Below are positions 12,558 through 23,100 of a stretch of DNA of 64,000 nt, one piece after another. Origin of the DNA: Phoronis australis. Lineage: Eukaryota; Phoronida; Phoronidae. The notes beneath the pieces are model-generated. The model was not told the DNA's origin. It saw nothing but the letters and a program-made list of their open reading frames with translations, and did no database searches. The position numbers and the translations under genes were made by a program. Position 1 is the first letter of the stretch. Each line of letters starts with the position of its first letter. The stretch covers positions 441,992-505,991 of the forward strand of contig NMRA01000055.1 of the NCBI GenBank assembly GCA_002633005.1, in the 5' to 3' direction.

Positions 12558-12695
12558 CTTGGGAACTGAGTAGTACAAGTGAGGAGGGAGATGTGTTGGT
12601 TGACACTCAAAGGTCACCGGGTCACGCTCAACATGAGGGTGTTGGGGGGCTAACTCAAGAGCCAACTCTGATGACTGATGCGAGCTCGAGAGCTT
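12558..12695 (-). CDS. Internal exon of an unidentified minus-strand gene (exon B)
   Basis: The 138-bp exon has a strong acceptor (cttgctttttcag|AAG) and donor (CCCAAG|gtatgtaaa). Only the frame that is phase 0 at both ends is open, giving 46 residues including ELAPQHPHVERDPVTFECQP and LPPHLYYSVPK. It joins in phase to the exon at 8642-8867 about 3.7 kb downstream. No family recognised. The intervening intron contains a Helentron-like copy and two transposons. Confidence 0.6.
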
Positions 12696-12771
12696 CTGAA
12701 AAAGCAAGTGAAACATGTAACAATGGCAAAGCGTTCATGTTCGCACTCACGCAGATTNCCTCTGACCTCGA

Positions 12772-12882
12772 GAAGAACTGAAAGTTTGTTATTTCTTCAG
12801 TCCAAGTTCATAAACTTCCGCTCACGTCATGACCGGAAATATTATGACACCAATCTGAAGAAATAACGAACTGCCAGTTCTT
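12772..12882. mobile_element. MITE, tcagttcgttatt-type, copy 1
   Basis: Inverted termini gaactg.aagtttgttatttctt and aagaaataacgaactgccagttc bound about 110 bp of non-coding DNA. A related element lies at 15765-15890. Confidence 0.65.
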
Positions 12883-13715
12883 TATAAATATTACATCTAC
12901 TGAATATTCGAAACTAAATTTATAATGGCAAGTGATCAACATAGAAACTTGGTTCTTGGGCAGAAAGCGCAAATTAGTTGCAACTTCAACTATTCCTAGA
13001 AAATAAAAAATTGTCACTGAAAAACAAGCCATGACTAAAGATTATAGTTGTGCCCAATAGAAGATACGTCCTGTCAACTTAGCTTATGCAACAAATGCTC
13101 CATTGGATGAACGTGGAAACCCACAATAAAATACCGCAAAATGAGATACGAAAGTTGGATCTATTTATTTGTTTACTTATTTAATATCGACTGACCACAC
13201 TAGCGGTAATTAAATACAGCACAACTAGTGTGAAAAATTAACATTAAACAAAAGCGAATAGATATACTAAGACACGAATTAAAAGTAAGAATGGTAAAGA
13301 AGACTAAGGTACAAGAAAAAAATGAAAAATAAACTAAAAGCGATAATCAATGTAAGGATGATACGAAAAAAGCAATTCTTCAAACAAAAGGAATCATGTG
13401 TTTGCAGTTATACTGCAGTGCATAACGAATCTCAGAAGAAAACTTGGCACAAAAAATAGTTATCGACGACAACTTGAAATAAATTTGAGTAAGAAATAAT
13501 CTTCTTTCATTCTGACCGGAAATTGTCTAAGCTACCCAATCAACACAGCTCAAATACACAAGAACACAGATCAACTCATTGACTCACAAACACGGCCCGT
13601 CAGACCCGCTCTCACAAAACACGGCTCACGCACCCTAGCAACACAGATCACTGACTGAAACATAACGCACCGTGCGCAGGAGCTGCAGCACAAACGTGTT
13701 TGCGATTCAGTGCCT
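12883..13715. other. No gene seen
   Basis: AT-rich sequence without a supported exon. Confidence 0.35.
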
Positions 13716-13890
13716 GCATGGTTGCATGAAACAATCCCCAGTTGGCGAATGACCTCCATTTTGTCTTTATCATGGGCTACTCTTTTACGTTAATTTCTAA
13801 TAATATATTTGAAAAATGAGCCTTTATTTCAATGAAAATGAATGGGAACTTAGTCTTTAAATTAGGGACGTTGCACGAAAAGGCCCCTAT
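13716..13890. mobile_element. MITE, ttgcatgaaac-type, copy 1
   Basis: The left terminus ggttgcatgaaacaatcccc and the right terminus ttaaattagggacgttgcac, with cgaaaaggcccc after it, are imperfect inverted repeats. The element at 53283-53518 has the same pair of ends. Confidence 0.6.
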
Positions 13891-15511
13891 TCAACACAGA
13901 ACTAGTATTGTCGGTGTATCTCAAAGCAAATGAAGACAAATTGGTGTTTTGTAAGTTCAATGAGTATTTGTACAAGTCCACAAATGCGGTGGATATGGTT
14001 GAGTCCCTATTTAGGACGGCTTCGTGCTGTAGTATTGATTGCACACACAGACCCACTGGGTGAGGGGCGGGAACAACCCCAGGTTTTCAGGCAAAAATAT
14101 GGAAATTCGGGAAACAAGAAAAGTTCGGACAGCGCAGAGTCCAATGAATAATACGGGGAATAGTTCAGAAGCCGTATCGACAGTAAAATGCATAAAACAG
14201 ACAACAGACAATAGAGTGTGTCGAAGTAGGTAAAATTTCCAGTTGCCCAAGAATGTCGTGCAACATTTTTGTCAAGTTCTACAGCATCAATACACGCAAC
14301 TCAAACAATCAAAAATGTGAAAAATGACAACCATCCAATAGCACAGACGAAGGTTTGAGTTGGAAAGCTAAAGAGCAATGTTTGTGAATAATACCCGATA
14401 GTGTCATAATGGCAAAATTGTCGATATTTTCGCCTGAGGAATCACAAGGGTAGTATTTTTGAAGGTCGCTTGAAGGTCGTTATTAGGAAACCACTACTTC
14501 TAAAATGCGAAGTTTTTCTGAGAAACTAGCTGTGTATATTAAACTGTCAGACGTGATTTTTTTAGAATTATTTGTGAGAAGTTTTATCGACGGATTTCAA
14601 TGTCATCGAAGTATTGACGGTCACGAACGAAACTTTCTACGTTTTTTCCTTGTTTTTTTAAATACAGGTTTGGCGCTAAAACCGTAATAGGCTACATCTG
14701 GAAATCACTAGAATTCATGTAACTAAACACGACTTCTGGAAATTTTTCGGGAAGTGTCCAAAAGCCCCATGAGATTAGGGATAACTCAAAGCCCATGAGG
14801 CCTCCCGGGTCTCATGCTCACGGCCTCACACTTGCGAGCACGCCGTTTAGAAACGTAGAAAGATTTTTCATTGAAGAATGCGGCTATAAATCAAATTTTG
14901 CACCTCAACATGTAAACAATGGCATGTTTCAGGTGACTCAACGCATGTCAAGGGTTCACTATTTGTTTACATGTTTGTGCGTCTAAGGAGAATCAACTAA
15001 AAGTCCTTATTCATACATAATTTTTGCCAACTATACATAAATTCGTAATAAATATGTTTCAATGAATGTTGATGCAGATTGAATTTTCACTGTTCCCCCA
15101 AAGATCAAATTTAATACATGACTTTTGGTGGGGTGTTAACCACAGTTCTCCAACGGGAAGTGTTCGCGTATCCTAAAAAATGTTTTGCTGTGTCCGGAGG
15201 GGTCACTCAGTTCGCTTGTGGGTGACTCTATGAGAATTAAAGCAATGTTTCGGTGCATGTTGACTGAAGTATGTTGACGAAATTCGGGTAAAACTTTAGG
15301 CTATCATACGCCCACCTCTCCCAATCGGCAAAGTTCAGAGACACCTATGGGTGCGGTTTGTAAGGCTAAGACGTGTTTGTGATTGCGGGGCCTTGGTTCT
15401 GAATCATTGTTCTGAGCGGTGTTCATAAGTGCGGAGCCACATTGTGAGGTCGGATACTCTGCCTATATTATAAATCCGCTTTCCATCAAAAAGATAACTA
15501 AGTTTTAACAG
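13891..15511. other. No gene seen
   Basis: Several short open frames occur here on both strands, but none has splice-site support or recognisable protein character. Confidence 0.35.
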
Positions 15512-15694
15512 TGGCGTATTTAGGAGGGGGGGGGGGGGNNNNNNNNNNNNNNNNNGGGGCAAGGGACCATGCCCCCTAAAATTCTTCCAGTAATTTTCAT
15601 TTGTCAGATCGGGGTCGAATGTCTGACATCCAAAATCCTGGCTAATACTCTGCCCTGGCCCCACCTAACTCGAGATCTTGAATCCGCCGCAGTT
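15512..15694. mobile_element. MITE with cagtggcg-type ends, containing an assembly gap
   Basis: The left end cagtggcgtatttaggaggg and the right end gaatccgccgcag are imperfect inverted repeats. A G homopolymer runs into 17 N at 15539-15555. A related element with caggggcggatccagg ends lies at 52551-52871. Such ends are common in hAT-type non-autonomous elements; that assignment is inference. Confidence 0.6.
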
Positions 15695-15764
15695 TAGATC
15701 ATTCATTGCACTGAAACTATTCTCAAGTTGTTCCTTACGCTGATGAGGAGTGATTTCCGGGTTT

Positions 15765-15890
15765 TGCAAAAACTGACAGTTCGTTATTCTTTAATTGGAA
15801 AGATTACCATGTCGGCGATATAGAATGACACGCCATGAGATGGCAACTTGTGGTACCTGGTCCAATGCAATAACGAACTGTTAGTATTAT
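15765..15890. mobile_element. MITE, tcagttcgttatt-type, copy 2
   Basis: Inverted ends ctgacagttcgttatt and aataacgaactgttag bound about 125 bp. Same family as 12772-12882. Confidence 0.7.
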
Positions 15891-16165
15891 GAATGTTCTG
15901 AAATCGCCTCTAAAGTGAACTAAGGAACAATTTGAAAACAATTTCATAACGATGACTGACATCTACCAAAGTTTTTCTGTCACGTAAGGCGAGAGTAGAC
16001 GGTTTAAAAACCTTCTTCAATTAGAATTTTGTCCACAGTAAGATATTTACTTCAAATAGCAGGGGAGTCCCAGTGTTGTAAAAATCTTGTGTAAAATCAA
16101 ATTTAAAAGTCACAACAGAGAAAAAAGAAAACAACCAGTAAAGACGAGAAGGCTGACTGGAACAT

Positions 16166-16303
16166 CTACTCGTGGCACCGGCAATCCGAAGCCAGATAAT
16201 GCCTCCGACCAAACTCGGTTTCATTGATGTCACGGGCAAGGTTCAATGCAATGTCCAACATCAGGCACTCAGGCTTACGGAGGTCCCCAATTTTTCGGTA
16301 GAT
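16166..16303 (-). CDS. Probable terminal exon of an unidentified gene (exon A)
   Basis: An open frame of 45 residues begins after a possible acceptor (ctaacgtcacag|ATC), includes IYRKIGDLRKPECLMLDIAL and then NLARDINETEFGRRHY, and stops at TAG (16166-16168). Composition is protein-like (charged and amphipathic, no low complexity). No donor in phase with the exon at 12695 is evident, so it is either the last exon of a separate gene or spliced within by a weak donor. Upstream exons were not established; a candidate coding stretch lies at 17189-17475. Confidence 0.4.
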   Translation of the reverse strand: MYRKIGDLRKPECLMLDIALNLARDINETEFGRRHYLASDCRCHE

Positions 16304-16326
16304 CTGTGACGTTAGCCAAATTTTAT

Positions 16327-16405
16327 TGGGAATATGATAAGAATTTTTTTCAAGTGTAAAAACAAAATCGTTTGGTTTTTTTCAAGTGTAAAAACAAAAT
16401 CGATA
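16327..16405. repeat. Tandem duplication, two copies
   Basis: The segment caagtgtaaaaacaaaatcg occurs twice, separated by a T-rich run, with a period of about 32 bp. Confidence 0.7.
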
Positions 16406-16759
16406 TTTTTGTACCAGCAGTGGTTTCCGACTCTGACATAAGTTTATTCGACAGCGATGAGATAAATAGTTCATTGTTCGACTGAATCTAAGTTCACGTT
16501 GATTGCAGCGACACCTTTTGCGTAAATACGATACAACAACGCAAATCAGACATACTCCATAAACCAATGGCTAAGAAGTGCCTAGTGCTAACAGAGATTT
16601 GAAATTTCCGTGGAAGGTTAGGCATAAATTCAGCTACAAAACCGTGCCGGGTGTTAAAAAACTGAGTCTAGCTTTTGACATCCATTGAGCACACTCGCAA
16701 AACTGACACTAAGTGACGTCACGGAACTAATACATCCTTCCATTGATTCCCAGGTGTCA

Positions 16760-16935
16760 GACAAATATGTCACGTCAACAGACTAATAGACGATGTTTTC
16801 TAATAATAATAGACATGGATGTCAAATTTTGTTGTGAGATGATTAAATTACGTCACGTAATCAGAGTAATTGACGATTTTTTCTAATTATAATACACACG
16901 GATGTCAAATTTTGTCCGCGTGAAATCATCAAAAC
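16760..16935. repeat. Diverged tandem duplication, about 85 bp x 2
   Basis: Two copies share acagactaatagacgatgtttt / agagtaattgacgatttttt-like starts, then tctaat.ataata.ac, and the block ggatgtcaaattttgt. Confidence 0.6.
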
Positions 16936-17188
16936 CTATTATGTAACGAACTTACTTTCGCGGAACAAGTGGACCCTCCAGAAAATTTAACATTTCTCAA
17001 TAATGTTTGGTTATCATATATTGTACTATGCGTTGAATTTGCTTTAATTGCCTATCGTGGATTTCAATCCACACATTTTTTATACTGCTCATGTCAACAC
17101 AACCCACTATGCTGAAATTTGAAAACTCAGCACGGGAACAGTAATTTTTATTTCATCTATAATCCAGGGAGATCTTCACTAATTAGAA

Positions 17189-17475
17189 TTAACTTCGAAG
17201 TATTTTAAGGAAAGATGTCGGCACGCGTTGTACAAAAACGAAGCTGGCGCTATATAAATGGGGGTGCGTGCTATTAGAAGTTATATAAAAATGCCTGGTT
17301 GATTCAAGACTGCCTTGAAGACTACTACGACGGAACAACACAAAATCAGTCTTAGTAGAATGACAGTCATAAAATCGGGCATGCATTAACTTCACAGCAT
17401 CAGCAAAGGCCACTGCTCGTTGTTTTTTCCAAGAAACAATCCAAGGGCAGTCGACGATTGCACCAGGTGAAAAGA
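17189..17475 (-). CDS. Candidate coding stretch, unidentified
   Basis: On the minus strand an open frame runs from about 17472 to a TAA at 17189-17191, with protein-like content in its first half: CPWIVSWKKQRAVAFADAV, then LMHARFYDCHSTKTDF. The second half is less convincing and may lie beyond a splice donor that I cannot place. It could belong to the same gene as 16166-16303. No family recognised. Confidence 0.25.
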
Positions 17476-17807
17476 CAGACTATTTTTTAAGGAATAGCTG
17501 GATACATTTGCCGTACGTGCGCCGACAACAATAACGACCTCTATGTGCTGCTAATTAGAAACGTGATAGCGAGTTCAAGAACAGTGCCGTTAGTTTACAA
17601 AAATAGTTAGAGGGGTTCCATACCGTGCCCATGAATTTAAACGGCAATCAAACCACGTTCCGAGAAACTAAATTTTGGCTTAGATAACTTACTACTATGA
17701 TAAAATTGATCTTAACTTGTTTCTTATTCAGAAGAGGGAAGCAAGTTTTGGTCGTGTAAACATCTGGCACATGGTCATTGCTATACACCATGCACCATGC
17801 ACAGAAT

Positions 17808-18172
17808 GTCCGTTTCGTGAAAAGTGACTAAAGACTCAAGTCAGAAACTTGGTCTTATACTCCACACAACTATGTCTGAAAAATACTAAAAATCATGCTT
17901 GAGCAAAAGTGCATGTCTCTGAGAATAACCATATAGCAGCTACTTACATCGATAAGTGTTATAAATTGTTTTTAAACTGTGACCTGGTCACAATTGGCTA
18001 AACTTTTTTCAACAATAGTAATATGGGAGTCAAGATCCAATTTCTGGGGTAAGTGTTATAAATTGTTTTTAAACTGTGACCTGGTCACAACTGGCTAAAC
18101 TTTTTTCACCAATAGTAATATGGGAGTCAAGATCCAATTTCTTTTATAACTGAAGTCACTCTCACAAAACAC
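17808..18172. mobile_element. MITE, gtttcatgaaa-type, with internal 97-bp tandem duplication
   Basis: The ends gtccgtttcgtgaaaagtgac and gaagtcactctcacaaaacac are imperfect inverted repeats. Inside, a 97-bp unit starting taagtgttataaattg occurs twice in tandem (about 17953 and 18050), each including the short palindrome gtgacctggtcac. A related element lies at 52990-53274. Confidence 0.7.
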
Positions 18173-19927
18173 AACCCTGATCTCAAGCAAAAACAAAATG
18201 TCAGTTCTTTCGAAGACCTGCAGTCATAGACATTTTGGTAAAGGAACAATTTGAGACTAATTCCATAACAGCAAGTTGCAGAAATCAGATAAAAAAATTG
18301 TCATGGAAGGCAGGTTTATAGCCACGGTAAATGCTACAATCAGCTTTTTTACACCCCAATGTAGTTGGCCAAAAGCATCAAGGATTTTCGAACAGTCACC
18401 AAAAAGACGCATTGGTTCAATAAAGGTTTTAATAATAATTAAAGAGCAATAAACATATTTTAACATGATACATTTCATTGGGTATCCTAAATAACATCAT
18501 CAACACATTAACAAGTGGCAAAAATTGGCATAAAATACAATGACGACCAAATCTGGACATTTATGTCAGAAACATTATAAAAACATCAACATAAAATAAT
18601 TGACCGCTGCCTGAGTTAAAAAGTAACATTACAATATCACTCAACAACATCACTATCAAAAATCTCTAGTTTAAGTGTTGCCACTAGAAAATACCAATCA
18701 ATGATGTCCTACCTCTGCGAGGCATCAACATTATGAAACTTTAAATTCAAAACAGAAATTTCTTACACATACACTTAATGATTATAATATTTGTTGAGGT
18801 ATTTCTCACAGCCATCAAAAATAAATTACAAGCAATAAATAAAGATTGTCACAAAATTCACCAAATCTTATTCAAACATTGTTAATATTGACTACAATAG
18901 TAACCGAAGGTCATGTAAATTTCAAACTAAGGCAGTTCACAAAGAAACACCGACAAACAGTCAAATGAAACCAATTAAATGAACAAGCCTTCTGATATTT
19001 TCAACTTACGGCTTATTTTATCTCGTTACTTTTTTCTTAACAGACAAAGGTCTATGGACGAATTTCCAAAAGTTTTCATTCAATTAATTGTTGCAATCAA
19101 GGGAATGTGAATTATTTTAAAAGTCGCCTTACTACAACAAAGGACTAAAGGACAAAATTTGTCATATTATGCATGTGATTGAGGTACACAGAAATCGGCT
19201 TTAGGTCAGCACAAATATCACAAAAAACAGTGCTTGCAGAGATCATTCGCCTTTGTAATGTGTAATGTATCACATTGATTGAAGGTTATGTAGGCTCCAA
19301 GAAAATGTCCAAATTAGCTTATTGCAAAAGATCATACATTAATAACAAATGGTCACCTGACCCTGCTAATGGCAAATTGGTGAAAAGTTGAAAACAAAAT
19401 TCTATAGGCTTTCTAGTTTCGTAAAATACATACTTTTACAGAGTTAAAATCTGTTATTTTGAAGACATTTAGTTAAATACAAAGACTTGTTGATACAGTC
19501 CTGCGTAACCTTGAGAAAGAAGTAACACTGGGCATTACAATAATACTTAGTCACTATAGACCACGTTCTGGGGTTAGAAACATCAAGTTTCTCCGTGCGT
19601 GTATTTGCTCCACCAAAACCTTCTTTTTGCATTCTACACTTGACATTGTGGTGATTTGTATGCCATGGTTTACATGTGATAATTCTGCACAAGCCATGCT
19701 GTTCTAAAACAGTATGGCAACTGTTTACAGTTTTAGCACCAATAACTTGCAATTACTAAAGGAAACACTGCACCTTTTAACAGCTCTTGTTAGATTTTGT
19801 TCCATTTACTTTAATCCAGAGGAATTTTAAGCACCATTTTAGTATTTAGACAGTTTTAAAATACAGACAACTCACAATATTTTGCACATGACAATGTTAG
19901 AACAAACCATATAACTGAACACGTCCA
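18173..19927. other. Intergenic or 3' untranslated region of GPLD1
   Basis: AT-rich DNA directly 3' of the GPLD1 stop. No clear minus-strand AATAAA was found close to the stop, so the transcript end is undetermined. No other coding sequence is evident. Confidence 0.4.
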
Positions 19928-20101
19928 TTAATCTTCATGTTTGCTCAATTGGAAGACAGCCACAGCGCCACCTAGCCTGGCTCCAGGTCGCGAGCTGTGA
20001 CTGGCTGTGACGGTGAGAAAAGAAAATCTTTCAGATGGCACCACAGTTACGGCTGTACCGAACCTCGCGCCATCCTCACCAAACTCCAGCACAAGATCAG
20101 C
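19928..20101 (-). CDS. GPLD1: GPLD1 last exon with stop
   Basis: A 174-bp exon ending in TAA at 19928-19930. It encodes DLVLEFGEDGARFGTAVTVV and GARLGGAVAVFQL, equivalent to EASSRFGSSLITV...GARLSGALHVYSL at the vertebrate C-terminus. Acceptor gtttcag. Confidence 0.95.
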   Translation of the reverse strand, partial: ADLVLEFGEDGARFGTAVTVVPSERFSFLTVTASHSSRPGARLGGAVAVFQLSKHED

Positions 20102-23100
20102 CTGAAACAAGCAACAATCTTTAGAGAACACCTTCTTTGGTCACTTAATCTAGGCGCAAATGCATAGAAATGCGCTCAGCTTGCTGTCTCAAGTATATGC
20201 TAGCTAAACACAAAAGTCGATGAGGGTTATCTGCAAAAAATGAGACAATACGGTAATGGCCTCTAAACTACATTGAAGGTTGTAGTAATCAGTGCAAATT
20301 CAGTACACAAGGTTATCATGAGTGAGATCGGTTGTCATCAGGTGATGCAATGATTAATTTCCATTGGCTACCGAAGGTAACCGCCTAAGCACTTGGCTCA
20401 CCTCAACTGCATTCTATGAGGATTTAGGCTCGCCAGGCGAAAAGAAATCGAGCAAGTGAGATACTCGCTTCATCACCTCACGAGGCAAAAACTTCAAGGT
20501 TCATTTTGGCATTTTAGAAGCATGTTCTTCTGTCGGCAATTGGCCATATTAAGTATCTGAGTCTCCAAATGTGAACATGAACAACTTATTGAGATTTTTC
20601 TTGACATTTTTCGAGGCCTAGCTAAACTTCCATTGAAGCGCAAATTCAAGCATAGTTTAAACAAAATCTTACTAACATAAATGCAGATTACACATGAAAA
20701 ACTGATTCCAGAACTTTCCATGACAGTGTTGGCTGAACTAGTGACGGCAGCGAGAAATGTTTCTGACGCTTAAAAAAATTTACTGATCAATTAAGACAGA
20801 GACGATGTTCTTAAGATACCATCTATTTCCTGGACATTTTGCTGGCCTTTTAACCAGAATTCCACAAATTTTCCGGAAAGCTCACAAAATTTCAGACCTT
20901 TTCCAGACTGTAGCGACTATAACCAGTCAACTGGATTCAGCATTGTACTAAAAATGGTTCCATTTGAAATGATTAGAGTGAAATATTACATAGGCTGACA
21001 TTGACTGCCTTCTACTTGAAGAATGTAAAACTTGTTGCAAATCCCAGTTAAGTACATCACATAGTTAGTTGGGATTTTGAAGAACTGTCATCATGAATTG
21101 AAGACACACCAGAGCACAGATCGACAACAAGTTCTGGAAATCAGTAAGTTGTTATTGTCCCAACTTACCACGTGGGCGGGGCAAGGCTGTATGAACTCTT
21201 TGTCACATCTATCAAATGTTGCATTGTAAATTGGAAAAAATCTGTCCTGAGTGATGTTGGAATGAAGATAGACATAGGCAATACCTTGTTCAGCTGAAAA
21301 AAAAACATACAGAGTACACACCAGTCCAGGCTGCTTTTAGACTTAAGAAGAGCATCTGACAATATCAATCGTAGCACAAGTTATGCATTGCAGAAAATGC
21401 ATTCCAGCATTACTGTAAAGTCTCACCAACTTAGGACACAATATGACTGAAATGAAATCTTAAAATTTTACTTTTCTGCACGAAGCATAAGTACCACCAA
21501 ACTTAAATGCTTTGCCATGTTCAAATTTTGTACCACAGTCACCATAAGACAAAGTTGAAAAAATTGTCACAGCAACAATTAATTGGTGACATTTTTGTAC
21601 TGCATTACACATACAAACAGAAACATAATGTGAGTAGCCATTTTCATTACAAAGATTATAGAAAAATGAGTTGGGCTCATAAATTAAGCAAAACAGTGGA
21701 CAGTCATTTGATCTTCTAGTTACTAGTATGATTGTAATTTCCAGATAGACCAGCAAAACATGTAATTGTGCAGACACATACCTCCACTTATCTCCTCTGT
21801 AGGGTCCACTGTTCTAAATGGAGAGGTGACTATAAGATCATCAAGGCCTTCATCCAGGAGATCTGTAAACTAAGTGCAAATGAACACTGGTTAGAGAGTA
21901 CATTTGCGTTTAGGCCAGTGTAGTGAGGTGTATCAAACCCAGGGGCATGTTCCAAGAAACTGGCTAAGTTCAGTTTTGACTTAAGTCTAAGATTTGTGTC
22001 AACTTCCAAACTTTGAAACTTCCACATCCAGTAAGTTAGTCAAACTTAAGTAAAACACTGAAGTCAAACGGAACGGATTTAAGACAAATTGAAGTTGAGT
22101 GTCTTAAAATTGACTTAAATTTGAGATTTGTCTTAGCCAAGTCAATTTTCTTGGAATGGGCCACAGACAAATAAATCTATACCCTTAAAACTTAAGACAT
22201 TAAAAATAAAATGTTTAAAATAACAGTGTCCAAAATTCCAGTCTAGTGCACAAGTGGAACTTTTATTTTGTTAAATTTCCCAACAGAAAAAAGATTAAGA
22301 AAATTTCATACTATTATAAATTTGATGTGTACTGTGTAGATGTCATAAAACAACAGTTGATGAAGTTTACATAATTTGAAGAAAAGTAATCAAAAAGTTT
22401 GAAAAATAAAAACATGGCAATTTTAACAATTAGTTTTGTAAAGAATTGTCTTAAGTCTTAAGGTACTAATTCAAACCACATACTGTAACAGTATTCGCCG
22501 TAATAACCGCCCATGCCCCTATAAGCGCCCCCACGCGTTTTCAGACTTTGCTGAAATAAGCGCCCAGTCCATGAACGTGTACATGGCTTTGCGAACAATG
22601 ACGTACCTTCAGTCCTAAAACTCGGCTACAGTAACGTCTTCAATTTATCAAAAAAGTTTTGCATGGGTCTTCTAGACCACCCGCGGCACTGCTACGTTTG
22701 TATTTAGCCGTGACTATACACTTCAAAGTAACACAGCGCTTCAAAAAGAACGCAACAGCGTTGCTACTTTCGCGACGACCGTGTCTCACTATGGTCTGAC
22801 CTTTCAGTAGACACATCGACTGTCTCATGAATAAAAATAACTCGGTGTTGAACGCACGTGGCCAGAAAGCGCGCGCTACATATAGGAACCTAGCTGTCAT
22901 CAAAGACATTAGTCGGGAACTATCCATGATATTCATGAAACGGGTAGCATAGCATCGGTAAGAAATGAATATTGGCCCTAATTTCCGACAATTTCTAATA
23001 CTATAAAACATGTTTGCGTTATTTTTTAGATGGATTGTTTGATTAAACATAATGGGCAATCTAACTAGCTAGATGTGTCTAAAGAAATTTGCACAAGCAG

